Shown here piece after piece: positions 49,861 through 57,832 of a stretch of 64,000 nucleotides of DNA. Numbering within the stretch: the stretch's first letter is position 1; each line of letters starts with the position of its first letter. Below the pieces are notes generated by a model. The model made no database searches. It saw only the letters and a program-made list of their open reading frames with translations, and was not told the origin of the DNA. The DNA is taken from the NCBI GenBank assembly GCA_946548895.1, contig CAMNQF010000010.1, forward strand, positions 16,439 through 80,438. Reading direction: 5' to 3'. The stretch is from an uncultured bacterium. Lineage in GTDB: Bacteria > Bacillota > Clostridia > Oscillospirales > Oscillospiraceae. Both the position numbers and the translations under genes were made by a program.

Positions 49861-51017
49861 CATGTGCCAGGCCGTTGGAATGCCAGTCCAGTGATAGCCT
49901 GAAACTCGTCCGACGCTATCCGAAGGATAGGAATGCCGTCGGCATCGGCGCATTGGATTGATTCCCCATCCCGATTGTAGTGCCACCAGCTTTCATCGCC
50001 ATCTGTATCGGTAAAACGATAGGAGAACTCGTAGAACGCACCGTCCGCGCCAATGACGGTAAAGGATTCTGGCCCGCCCTCCGGCTTCAGCCCCAGCCGG
50101 ACCAGGACATCGAACAGGCCTCCGTAGCTGAGGTAGGAGAACTGCAGGCCAGACCCGGCCTGGGGAATGATCCCGATGCCGGAAAAGAGTGCCACTGAAA
50201 CCGCCCGGCCGTCTTGAGACAGGCGGGGCACTGTGGTACGGGACTCACCCTCCGTCCAGTCTGAGTCCCAGGTTGCACGGGCAAAAGAATCCAGTTCCTC
50301 GCGGGAGAAGTCGGGGCAGGGAAGGCGGTAGAAAGCATAGTAGGTCTTCAGCATCCCGGCGCACAATTCTTCCATGTCGGCGGGATCGTGAAAGGTGGCC
50401 CTGGGATTGGAGATCGAGGCTGAGGGGGTATTGAGGCTGATGCGGCTGATGATCGGATAGCCCGCGGGGAGGGGCAGGCCGTCCAGGCCTAGTGTGGCGT
50501 AGCGGGGCTGCCCGGCGTGGGGCTGTGACTCGAACCAGTCATAAAAGGTGCGAAGCTGCTCCGCAGCCTGGGGCACATCCGCCATAGAGGAGAAATGAAA
50601 GTCCAGAGTTCCGTCTGTGGCTGTATTCCAAAGGCTAAGTTGATCTGCCCCGGCCCGGTACTGCTCTATATAGTGGTCCCAGAACACGCGGTCTCGGTCA
50701 TTGGTCAGAGAATAGTCCAGGATCGGAACATCGGACGCGGACAAACGGCGGCTTCTCACATGGAATACCACATCCGGCAGGTCGGTAAAGCAGCAATCCC
50801 AGACGCGCTCAGAGGAGGGCTTGCCGTTGTCCAGCAGCGGATTTGCAAAGTCTTCGGCAACGGTGACTTGCTCTCCAGGAAACTGTTCTTCCACATAGGA
50901 TAGAACTTCTCGGCGGGAGTGGGGCCGCCAGTGATCCCCGCAGCCTGGGAGCAGCGACAAAAGCAGGCAGCCGGCCAGAAGGGCCGCCGGCCGGGAAAAC
51001 AGCCGGGAATGTTTCAC
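49860..51017 (-). CDS. Lipoprotein, paralogue of the 40817 lipoprotein
   Basis: The protein has 385 residues with lipobox LPGC. Matches to the 40817 gene include FPGEQVTVAED, FTDLPDVVFHV, AAEQLRTFYDW, YYAFYRLPCPDF, LSYGGLFDVLVRL and IGADGAFYEFSYRF. The start is GTG at 51017 behind GGAGGG; the upstream extension (MSSFYKVKLLLLQ) lacks a ribosome site. Family unknown. Confidence 0.78.
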   Translation of the reverse strand: MKHSRLFSRPAALLAGCLLLSLLPGCGDHWRPHSRREVLSYVEEQFPGEQVTVAEDFANPLLDNGKPSSERVWDCCFTDLPDVVFHVRSRRLSASDVPILDYSLTNDRDRVFWDHYIEQYRAGADQLSLWNTATDGTLDFHFSSMADVPQAAEQLRTFYDWFESQPHAGQPRYATLGLDGLPLPAGYPIISRISLNTPSASISNPRATFHDPADMEELCAGMLKTYYAFYRLPCPDFSREELDSFARATWDSDWTEGESRTTVPRLSQDGRAVSVALFSGIGIIPQAGSGLQFSYLSYGGLFDVLVRLGLKPEGGPESFTVIGADGAFYEFSYRFTDTDGDESWWHYNRDGESIQCADADGIPILRIASDEFQAITGLAFQRPGT

Positions 51018-51206
51018 GGGGACAGCCCTCCAATCGAAAAAGAGGCTTTGTAATGACTGCAGGAGGAGAAGCTTCACTTTGTAAAATGATGACATATATA
51101 ATTTCCGAAATTGTCAAACAGGCAAGTGATATCATAGATGCCAGTTGTTCAAGAATAAACGGCAAATTATCAAATTCATAATTAGCATCATATTCTTATG
51201 CAGTGT

Positions 51207-54200
51207 TCAAGAGTAATTGCTTTTCCAGTTTGGGTCGCTTTCCGAGGCGGATGCCGTGGCCCGCTCCAGCTGGTAGACGATTTCGCTGTAATAGCGGGGC
51301 GGAACATCGCCCAGAGTGAAGGTGTTTTCCTTCTTCGGGGTGTCGTAACAGTAGCTGCCCCGCTGCACGGTGCCGGAGCGGTAGAATACCGCCTCGTATA
51401 CGGTCACGGTGTCATTTTCGCCCCCCACATAGCAGCCGGAGAAGTTCAGCTCCACACCCATATTCAAGGCGGCGTCCTCCCGGTAGAAGGTGTAGAAGAC
51501 GCCGGCGTCCTGCACGCTGCCCCGGTACCAGCCCAGTCCCTGGAGCTTTCCAGACAGGGACAGCCCATTGAGCATTTTCCCGCCGAAGCGCTCCAGGCTG
51601 CGCGCCTGTTCCATGCCGAACTCCAGGCGGTATACCGGACGGTCCAGTTGGAGGATGCTCTGGGTGATCTCGTAGTCCGCCAGCTGCTGTTTCCAGCCCT
51701 CCAGGGTCTCGGCGTCCAGCTCCACCGGGTGGGCCAGGCCGATTTTGGCGTTGTCCGGGAGCTGGTACTCCTCCTCGTCCACCGTGTTGAAGGAGCCGTC
51801 CTCCATGTAGCGGAAGGTGGTTTGCAGGTTACCGTCCTCATAGACGCCCCAGATCAAGCTGATGGCGAACTGGTGCATGATGGGGTTCTGGACAAACAGC
51901 GCCCGCCAGGCCTCCGCGCTCCAGCAGCGCAGGGCGGAGAGGGCCGCCTCCAGCCGGGCCTTCTGGGTGGTCACGGCGGTCTTGATCTGCTTTTTCATCA
52001 GCTTGAACTCGTGATAGGCGGCATTGGCCTTTTCCTCATCGTCGGTCTTGCCGGGGGCGGGCAGGTTCTTGACCGTCTTACCCCCGTCGTTGGTGATCTC
52101 CAGCTCCAGGGTGGGGGTCAGGCGGATGGTGAAGCTGCGGGGGCCGTAGTCGAACACCCGCGTCCCGTTGGGGTCGAAGCCCAGGTCGGGGACGATGCGG
52201 TCTGCCAGCTCCTCGGCGGTGATGCCCAGCTCCTTGGCGGCGTTCTCCAGGGCCTGCCCCGCGGCTGTCTTGACTTGGCGGAACTTGAACTTCCGGGAGA
52301 TGGCGTCCACCGTCAGCAGGGCCGCCGGGTCGGGGCTGAGGGCCAGGGCCGTCACCGCGTCGCAGGCGATGGCGCCCCGGGAATGCTGGGGCCAGTCGTG
52401 GATGGCCCGGGTCAGCTTGGGGGTCATGGCGGGCCCGCCGAAGGCTGCCGCGAAGGGCAGCACCCACTTGGTCTTGCTCTGAGCCCCCTCCGCCAGCCAT
52501 TTTTCATAGACCTCATGGGCCAGGGCCGCCAAGTCCGCCTCGTCCAGATCCTTGGCCAGCTCGGCGGCGGTCTCGCTGCGGCCGACGCGGCCCAGCTCGC
52601 AGTATGCCACCATCAGAGCGGCCCGCCGGTCCTCGCCAGCCTCGGCGCCGTCCTTGCGATGCAGGGCGGGCAGAGGAGCGTCCAGGACCCACTGGATCTT
52701 CCTCTTTTTCCCGCCCTTCAGCACCTGGGCGGTCAGCTCGTCCGGAGTCTTGGAGCTTTCCATGGAGCCTGCGGCCTCCTGGCCCAGGGCGGTCCGAATG
52801 GCGTCCACCACCTTAGCGCTCTTTTCGGCGGCCAGAGCCTCCTCCAGGGCGGGGCGAAGGGCGTCCCCCAGCTTCCGGCTGACGCCCACCGTCAGCAGCC
52901 GCTCCGCCGCCTTTTTGCTCTTGAGCATCCGCGCGAAGTCTTCGGTCCAGTCCGTGTGGGCGGGCAGGATAGCCAAAAGCAGTTCCTGAATCTGCTTGGA
53001 GGAGTCCCCGGCGCAGTCCAGGAGCCCCGCCTTGGCCTGGGCGGCGCAGGCCTCCGTTGCTGTCAGACCGTCCAGGGCCGAGATGGCCGTGTGCCGGGCA
53101 AACACGCCGCCGGACTTGGCGGCGTCGCACAGCTCCGCGACGTACTCGGGCCGCTGGATGGCGGAGGCTACGCCATTGCGGATGCTGGCCTTGGTATTGT
53201 CCACATAGGACGAGTCATGGAGCGCGTCAAAGACCTGCAGGAGCTGGGGGATGGGCAGCTCCTGTTCCAGCAGGGCTTTGGACAGCTCATTGATATCCTT
53301 CTCTTTCACGGAGGTCCCGCCCTGGCGCAGGATGTTGCCCATGCCGCGGGCCCTCAGCACTAGGCCGAAAACCACGGCGCAGCGGCAGGCGAAGTTGTCC
53401 CACCCGGCCATGAGCCGGTAGTTGAAGACCAGATTGGCGGGCGCCGTGGGGTAAGTGTAGGGGCTGGCCGTGACCGCCGCCAGCTGAACGGCGGAGTCCT
53501 TCAGGCTGCCGGTGCCGGTGAGATAGGCCCGCAGGTCGGGAACTCCGGCCTGGACGTACTTTTCCAGAAGGGAGATGATCTTCTCCTCTACGGAGCTGTC
53601 CGAGCTGTCCGGGAGCAGCACGCACAGCGACTCGTACTGCTGGGCGTTGGACAGACGCTTGGCCAAGGGCAGGCCGCTCCGGCACAGGGTGGCAATCTCC
53701 TTTTTATGCACATAGCTGACCGGGTTGCTGCACAGTGCCAGCAGCACGATGGCGGCCCCGCCGGGCAGGTCCCGCATCAGGAGGGACCGCTGGTCCAGGA
53801 AATACTCGTGGGGGACGGTGCGCAGGATGGCGGGGATGAGAGCCATGGGGTTGAGGGCCAGGTACACCCGGACGGCGCAGCGGGCCCGGGGGTCCTGGCG
53901 CTGGGCCAGGAAGGAGGCCGTCCCCAGCAGGACGGTGAGATAGGGGTCGGAGGCCTTTGCGGTCAGGGCGTTGTGGGCGTCGGTGGCGGGGCGGACGGAG
54001 GACAGGAGGGGAACCGGCGCGTTGGGGTCCCCCTTCCGGATGTAGCCGGCCAGCAGCTCCCGGTCCCCCTGGGATAGGGCGGGGACGGCGGCGGCCAGGG
54101 AATTCACATTGAGCTGGAGCAGGAGCTCCGCCTGGCGGTCCACCAGAGTGTCCTTGCCCAGCAGCTTTTTCAGGAAACGGGGCTTTTCCTGTCCGGCATT

Positions 54201-54743
54201 GCAGATCAGGATGCCCGCCAGAAAGACCTTCATGTTGTCATGTTCAGCGCCGCTCAGACCTTGCGCCGCCTCCAGCGTTTCCGGCTCCGTGCCGGCCAGC
54301 TGGTGGAGCCACGCTATTTCCTCATAAGGAGATCCGTTCCAGACCCAGGCGCAGTGCTCCGCCTCCATAGCCGCGACAGCGGGTTTGCCCAGGATGGCGA
54401 TGAGGTCGGAGCGGTCCCAGATTCGGTGATTTGCGCGTATGTTATGCTCCAGAAGAACAATGGCGGTGCTCTTTCCGATCGCCCAGAACAGCTTGACATA
54501 CCGGGGGAGAAGGGAGCGGTCTCCTGAGGTGCGGATCGACCCTAAGAAATCAATTGCCTGGCTCCTTTCTTTCCAGCCCAGACCTCGGAAGTTCTGCGGT
54601 TCAGCCCTGTTCAAAAGAGCGTCGTCACAGGCCTCGGCGGTCAGGTATTCCAGGGCCAGGGCCTGGTTGTTGGGGGAAAAGCCCAACGCCAGGACCAGCT
54701 TGTTCAGCTTATCTGCGTGGTTCATGTGCGCCGTGTTCATCAT
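51207..54743 (-). CDS. DUF4132 (MolR/YehI-like) protein with HEAT-like repeats
   Basis: The protein has 1178 residues. The first roughly 800 residues are alpha-helical repeats of HEAT/armadillo character (many LxxAxxA pairs). The C-terminal 350 residues match DUF4132: ELADRIVPDLGFDPNGTRVF, SFTIRLTPTLELEI, IWGVYEDGNLQTTFRYMEDG, KIGLAHPVELD and FGGKMLNGLS. The E. coli relative YehI/MolR sits in a locus with AAA, VWA and SWIM genes, as here. Molecular function is unknown. The ATG at 54743 overlaps the preceding stop (ATGA). It is the last gene of the operon. Confidence 0.88.
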   Translation of the reverse strand: MMNTAHMNHADKLNKLVLALGFSPNNQALALEYLTAEACDDALLNRAEPQNFRGLGWKERSQAIDFLGSIRTSGDRSLLPRYVKLFWAIGKSTAIVLLEHNIRANHRIWDRSDLIAILGKPAVAAMEAEHCAWVWNGSPYEEIAWLHQLAGTEPETLEAAQGLSGAEHDNMKVFLAGILICNAGQEKPRFLKKLLGKDTLVDRQAELLLQLNVNSLAAAVPALSQGDRELLAGYIRKGDPNAPVPLLSSVRPATDAHNALTAKASDPYLTVLLGTASFLAQRQDPRARCAVRVYLALNPMALIPAILRTVPHEYFLDQRSLLMRDLPGGAAIVLLALCSNPVSYVHKKEIATLCRSGLPLAKRLSNAQQYESLCVLLPDSSDSSVEEKIISLLEKYVQAGVPDLRAYLTGTGSLKDSAVQLAAVTASPYTYPTAPANLVFNYRLMAGWDNFACRCAVVFGLVLRARGMGNILRQGGTSVKEKDINELSKALLEQELPIPQLLQVFDALHDSSYVDNTKASIRNGVASAIQRPEYVAELCDAAKSGGVFARHTAISALDGLTATEACAAQAKAGLLDCAGDSSKQIQELLLAILPAHTDWTEDFARMLKSKKAAERLLTVGVSRKLGDALRPALEEALAAEKSAKVVDAIRTALGQEAAGSMESSKTPDELTAQVLKGGKKRKIQWVLDAPLPALHRKDGAEAGEDRRAALMVAYCELGRVGRSETAAELAKDLDEADLAALAHEVYEKWLAEGAQSKTKWVLPFAAAFGGPAMTPKLTRAIHDWPQHSRGAIACDAVTALALSPDPAALLTVDAISRKFKFRQVKTAAGQALENAAKELGITAEELADRIVPDLGFDPNGTRVFDYGPRSFTIRLTPTLELEITNDGGKTVKNLPAPGKTDDEEKANAAYHEFKLMKKQIKTAVTTQKARLEAALSALRCWSAEAWRALFVQNPIMHQFAISLIWGVYEDGNLQTTFRYMEDGSFNTVDEEEYQLPDNAKIGLAHPVELDAETLEGWKQQLADYEITQSILQLDRPVYRLEFGMEQARSLERFGGKMLNGLSLSGKLQGLGWYRGSVQDAGVFYTFYREDAALNMGVELNFSGCYVGGENDTVTVYEAVFYRSGTVQRGSYCYDTPKKENTFTLGDVPPRYYSEIVYQLERATASASESDPNWKSNYS

Positions 54744-55057
54744 GATTCCTCCTTCATTTCCTGCCAGCGCCGGACGATCTGCTCCTCCTGCAGCTTTTCC
54801 CGGCAGAGCTGGATATACCATTGTGCGCGGCACACCGCCTCCGCCAGGGGAAGGTCGTCCTTTTCCGCCTGGTGGGAGCGGGCGGCCAGGGCCCGCTCCA
54901 GCTCGGTCAGCAGGGCCGAGCCGGTGTGCAGGCCCCGGTCCTCGCACAGCCGGGCCAGACCGCCCAGGCGCTGGGCGGCGGCAGGGCCGCCGGTGGAAAA
55001 GCCGGACTGCGTCAGGTCGGTCAGGGCCAGCTCCATGTCGTCCAAAAGCTCTGTCAT
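54740..55057 (-). CDS. Small helical protein in the MoxR-VWA operon
   Basis: The protein has 105 residues, all helical by composition (MTELLDDMELALTDLTQSGF, LLTELERALAARSHQ, CRAQWYIQLCREKLQEEQIV). Both ends overlap neighbours by 4 bases (ATGA), so it is translationally coupled and very likely real. No family is recognised; an adaptor subunit is a guess. Confidence 0.75.
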   Translation of the reverse strand: MTELLDDMELALTDLTQSGFSTGGPAAAQRLGGLARLCEDRGLHTGSALLTELERALAARSHQAEKDDLPLAEAVCRAQWYIQLCREKLQEEQIVRRWQEMKEES

Positions 55058-56697
55058 GGATTTTCCCCCCATTGTGTGAAGAATTCGATGGGATAGAGCT
55101 TGAGCCGCTCGCCCTCCCGATAGACGATGCCGAAAAAGACAGGGCGGAGGAGCGGGTCCTCCTTCAGGCGGCCCGCCAGACGCTCCAGCAGGTCCACCAC
55201 CTTGGCCTCCTCCTTCTGATAGCGGACCTCCACCCACAGGTCCCGGCCCGCGCCGTCCAGCAGCCGCAGGGCAAACCGCTGCTGGACCGTGTCGTAGGGC
55301 TGGGGCTGGCAGCAATGGGGGCGGACCACGGCCAGGCGCTCCCGCTCTGGCGCGTGGGGGGCGCTGTGCCGCTCCAGGAGCAGGGAAAAGTCGGTGCAGA
55401 CGCGCTCCTCGGGGTAGATACAGCCCGGGTCCCGGAGGTCCAGCAGGGTGGCCTGGCATTGCTCGGTGGCCGATAGGCTCCCGGTCCGGGTGGCTTTAGC
55501 GTTGGTCAAGTCAAGAGAATGGTTCCACGCCTGATGGAGGGGGCAGGGCAGCCCCCAGGGGACGGCCGCGGCGGGACGGCGGCGGGCCTCCTTCTCATAA
55601 AAGGTGGGCCTGACGTGGCTGAAGGTGTAGAATTGGTGGGCGTCCCGCTCCCAGAAGTAATAGATGGTCCCGGCGTAGCCGCTGCGGCCGGAGAACGCCC
55701 GCAGCCCCAGCAGATACAGCTTCAGCCCGCCCACCGGCAGGTACTCGTCCCGGAAGGTCCCGGCCAGGGAGGGGGCGGTGTCTCCGTCCGCCGCCTCCAG
55801 CGCCCCGGCTAGGCGGAACGCCGCCGACAGGCGCTGGAGCAGGGCGGCGTCCCGGTAGGTGGCGGACCGGGCGAAGTAGGCGGCGTACTCCCCGTGGAGG
55901 CCCCGCAGGGCCCGCTCCAGCTCCGGGAGCCCGGCGGTGTGGCACAGGGCGGCCATCCGCTCCACCGTCTCGCACACGGCGGGCGGTATCCGGCTCAGTC
56001 CGGCGGCCAGCTGGGCGGCCAGGGCCTCCCGGACCGCCCGGCACACCCCCTGGGCCGCCTCCAGGTCCAGGGCGTTCCCGGCGGGCTGGACCGTGTGCAA
56101 AAGGGACGGGTCGGCGATGCCCTCCTTGAGCTGCCAGTACAGCAGCGCCTCCGCCTTGTGGGGACAGAAGGCTTTGCTGTGGCAGGTGCAGGTGCTGTGC
56201 TCCAAGGGCTCCAGCAGCCGGACGGAGGCGGGCAGCCAGGGCATATCCACCGTGACCACGGTGGTCTGGGTGATCTCCGGCCCGCCGCCGCTCTGGTGGC
56301 GGAACAGGGCGGCGGACAGCCGCTTGGCCCCCAGCTGCCGGGCCAGTTTTTCCGCGGGATAGGCCCGCAGCTCTTGGAAGTTCGGCCCGGGCGGCGGGGG
56401 AGCGGTGGAGGACCCGGCGTCAAGCCGCCCCTTCAGCCAGAGGATGGCCGCGATCCGATGGCGGCACACGGCGCTGCTGGGGCAGGAGCACCGGCTCTCC
56501 CCCAGGGGGGCGGTGATGAAGCAGGTGGCATCGCCCAGCCTGACCGTCACGCCGGTCCCATCCAGCTGGGCTTCCGGCTCTGCCAGCGCGGCCAGGTCCT
56601 TTTTCGCCCGATTGACCGTGCCCTTGTTGCACAGGCCAATCAGGTAATCTTCATCGGCGGCCGCCAGGGCGGCGGATAACGCCTTCGGTACTTGCAC
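55054..56697 (-). CDS. Protein with two SWIM zinc fingers
   Basis: The protein has 547 residues. Two CxCx5CxH SWIM fingers are visible: C70-C72-C78-H80 (RCSCPSSAVCRH) and C170-C172-C178-H180 (TCTCHSKAFCPH). The rest is unrecognised, with a long helical middle and a beta-rich C-terminus. SWIM domains bind DNA or proteins; E. coli YehQ is a relative in an equivalent locus. The start is GTG at 56697 with AGGAGG upstream; the ATG at 56733 lies inside the end of the VWA gene and lacks a site. Confidence 0.88.
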   Translation of the reverse strand: MQVPKALSAALAAADEDYLIGLCNKGTVNRAKKDLAALAEPEAQLDGTGVTVRLGDATCFITAPLGESRCSCPSSAVCRHRIAAILWLKGRLDAGSSTAPPPPGPNFQELRAYPAEKLARQLGAKRLSAALFRHQSGGGPEITQTTVVTVDMPWLPASVRLLEPLEHSTCTCHSKAFCPHKAEALLYWQLKEGIADPSLLHTVQPAGNALDLEAAQGVCRAVREALAAQLAAGLSRIPPAVCETVERMAALCHTAGLPELERALRGLHGEYAAYFARSATYRDAALLQRLSAAFRLAGALEAADGDTAPSLAGTFRDEYLPVGGLKLYLLGLRAFSGRSGYAGTIYYFWERDAHQFYTFSHVRPTFYEKEARRRPAAAVPWGLPCPLHQAWNHSLDLTNAKATRTGSLSATEQCQATLLDLRDPGCIYPEERVCTDFSLLLERHSAPHAPERERLAVVRPHCCQPQPYDTVQQRFALRLLDGAGRDLWVEVRYQKEEAKVVDLLERLAGRLKEDPLLRPVFFGIVYREGERLKLYPIEFFTQWGENP

Positions 56698-56716
56698 AGG
56701 TCCGCCTCCTCTCTCC

Positions 56717-57832
56717 TCAGTCCCGCATGACATTGGCCATGAAGTCCGCCAGCCTGGCCGGGGTCATGGCCCCCACATAGGCCCCCATCCCCGCCAGCGC
56801 CTCGGCCACGGAGCGGTCATAGGCGGGGGCGGCGGTCTCGTCCAGGGCGGTGAGGGCGATGAGCTTCGCGCCGCTCTCAATGATGTCGTGGCAGACGCCG
56901 TACAGGGTCTTTCGGGGTCCGCCCTCGCACAGGTCGCTGACCAGCACCACCATGGTGCGGCGGGGGAAGGCAATCAGCGACTCACAGTAGGCCATGGCCT
57001 TGGCGATGTCGGTGCCCCCGCCCAGCTGGATGCTCATCAGGGTCTCCACCGGGTCGTCCACATAACCGCTCAGGTCCACCACGGATGTGTCAAAGATGAC
57101 CAGCCGGGTGTCCAGCATGGGCAGCTTGGCGAAGATGCCGGCCATCACCGCGCTGTGGATGACGCTGGACAGCATGGAGCCGCTCTCGTCCACCGCCAGG
57201 ATCACCCGCCAGGGGTTGTACCGCTTGATCCGGCCGTTGAAGTAGACCCGCTCCAGCACCAGGCGCTGGGCCTCCAGGTCGTAGTGGGCCAGGTTTTTGC
57301 GGATGGTGCGCTGTATGTCCAGATTGCGCAGGGAGCGCACATTGCTGCGGCTGGAGCGGTCCAGCTTGCCCAGGGCGGAGCGCTGGATGTCCTGCCGCAT
57401 CTGTTCGGTGAGCTGGGCCGCCACCTTTTGGACGATACGCCGGGCGGCGTCCAGCACCGGGCCCTTCATCATGTGTTTCAGGCTCAGTACCGTCTCCAAA
57501 AGGGCCTGGTCCGGCTCCATGCGCTCCAGCACCTCCCGGTCGGACAGCAGCTCAGTGAGCTGGTAGCGGTCCAGGGCGTGGCGCTGCAAAATTTCAGCGG
57601 TCTCCTGGGGGAAAAGGGCGCGCACCTCGCTGAGCCAGTGGGCCACGGTGGGCTGGCTGGCCCCCGAACCGCCCTGGAGGTCCCGCACATCCTCGCCCCG
57701 CTCCCGGCCGTAGAGGAAGTCCAGGGCGTCGTCCATGCGCAGCAGGCGGCTTCCGGTGAGGGAGAGCTGCTGCTGGGCGTTTTTCCCCAGCACCAGCCGC
57801 CAGCGGTTCAGCGCCGCGCCGTCGGTCAGCAT
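56717..57832 (-). CDS. VWA-domain protein (CoxE/YehP-like)
   Basis: The protein has 371 residues. The C-terminal half is a von Willebrand A domain with an intact metal site: VILAVDESGSMLSS (DxSxS), GGGTDIAKAMAYCE (the threonine) and VLVSDLCEGG (the aspartate). The N-terminal half is helical. VWA proteins paired with MoxR ATPases act together as chaperone-like complexes. The ATG at 57832 overlaps the DUF5682 stop by one base (TAATG). Confidence 0.92.
   Translation of the reverse strand: MLTDGAALNRWRLVLGKNAQQQLSLTGSRLLRMDDALDFLYGRERGEDVRDLQGGSGASQPTVAHWLSEVRALFPQETAEILQRHALDRYQLTELLSDREVLERMEPDQALLETVLSLKHMMKGPVLDAARRIVQKVAAQLTEQMRQDIQRSALGKLDRSSRSNVRSLRNLDIQRTIRKNLAHYDLEAQRLVLERVYFNGRIKRYNPWRVILAVDESGSMLSSVIHSAVMAGIFAKLPMLDTRLVIFDTSVVDLSGYVDDPVETLMSIQLGGGTDIAKAMAYCESLIAFPRRTMVVLVSDLCEGGPRKTLYGVCHDIIESGAKLIALTALDETAAPAYDRSVAEALAGMGAYVGAMTPARLADFMANVMRD

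Noticed and set aside
51198..53363. 721-codon plus-strand frame opposite the DUF4132 gene
   Set aside because: Shadow frame of low-complexity composition; DUF4132 motifs are on the minus strand. Similar shadows oppose amt, glgP, the peptidase and the MoxR operon.
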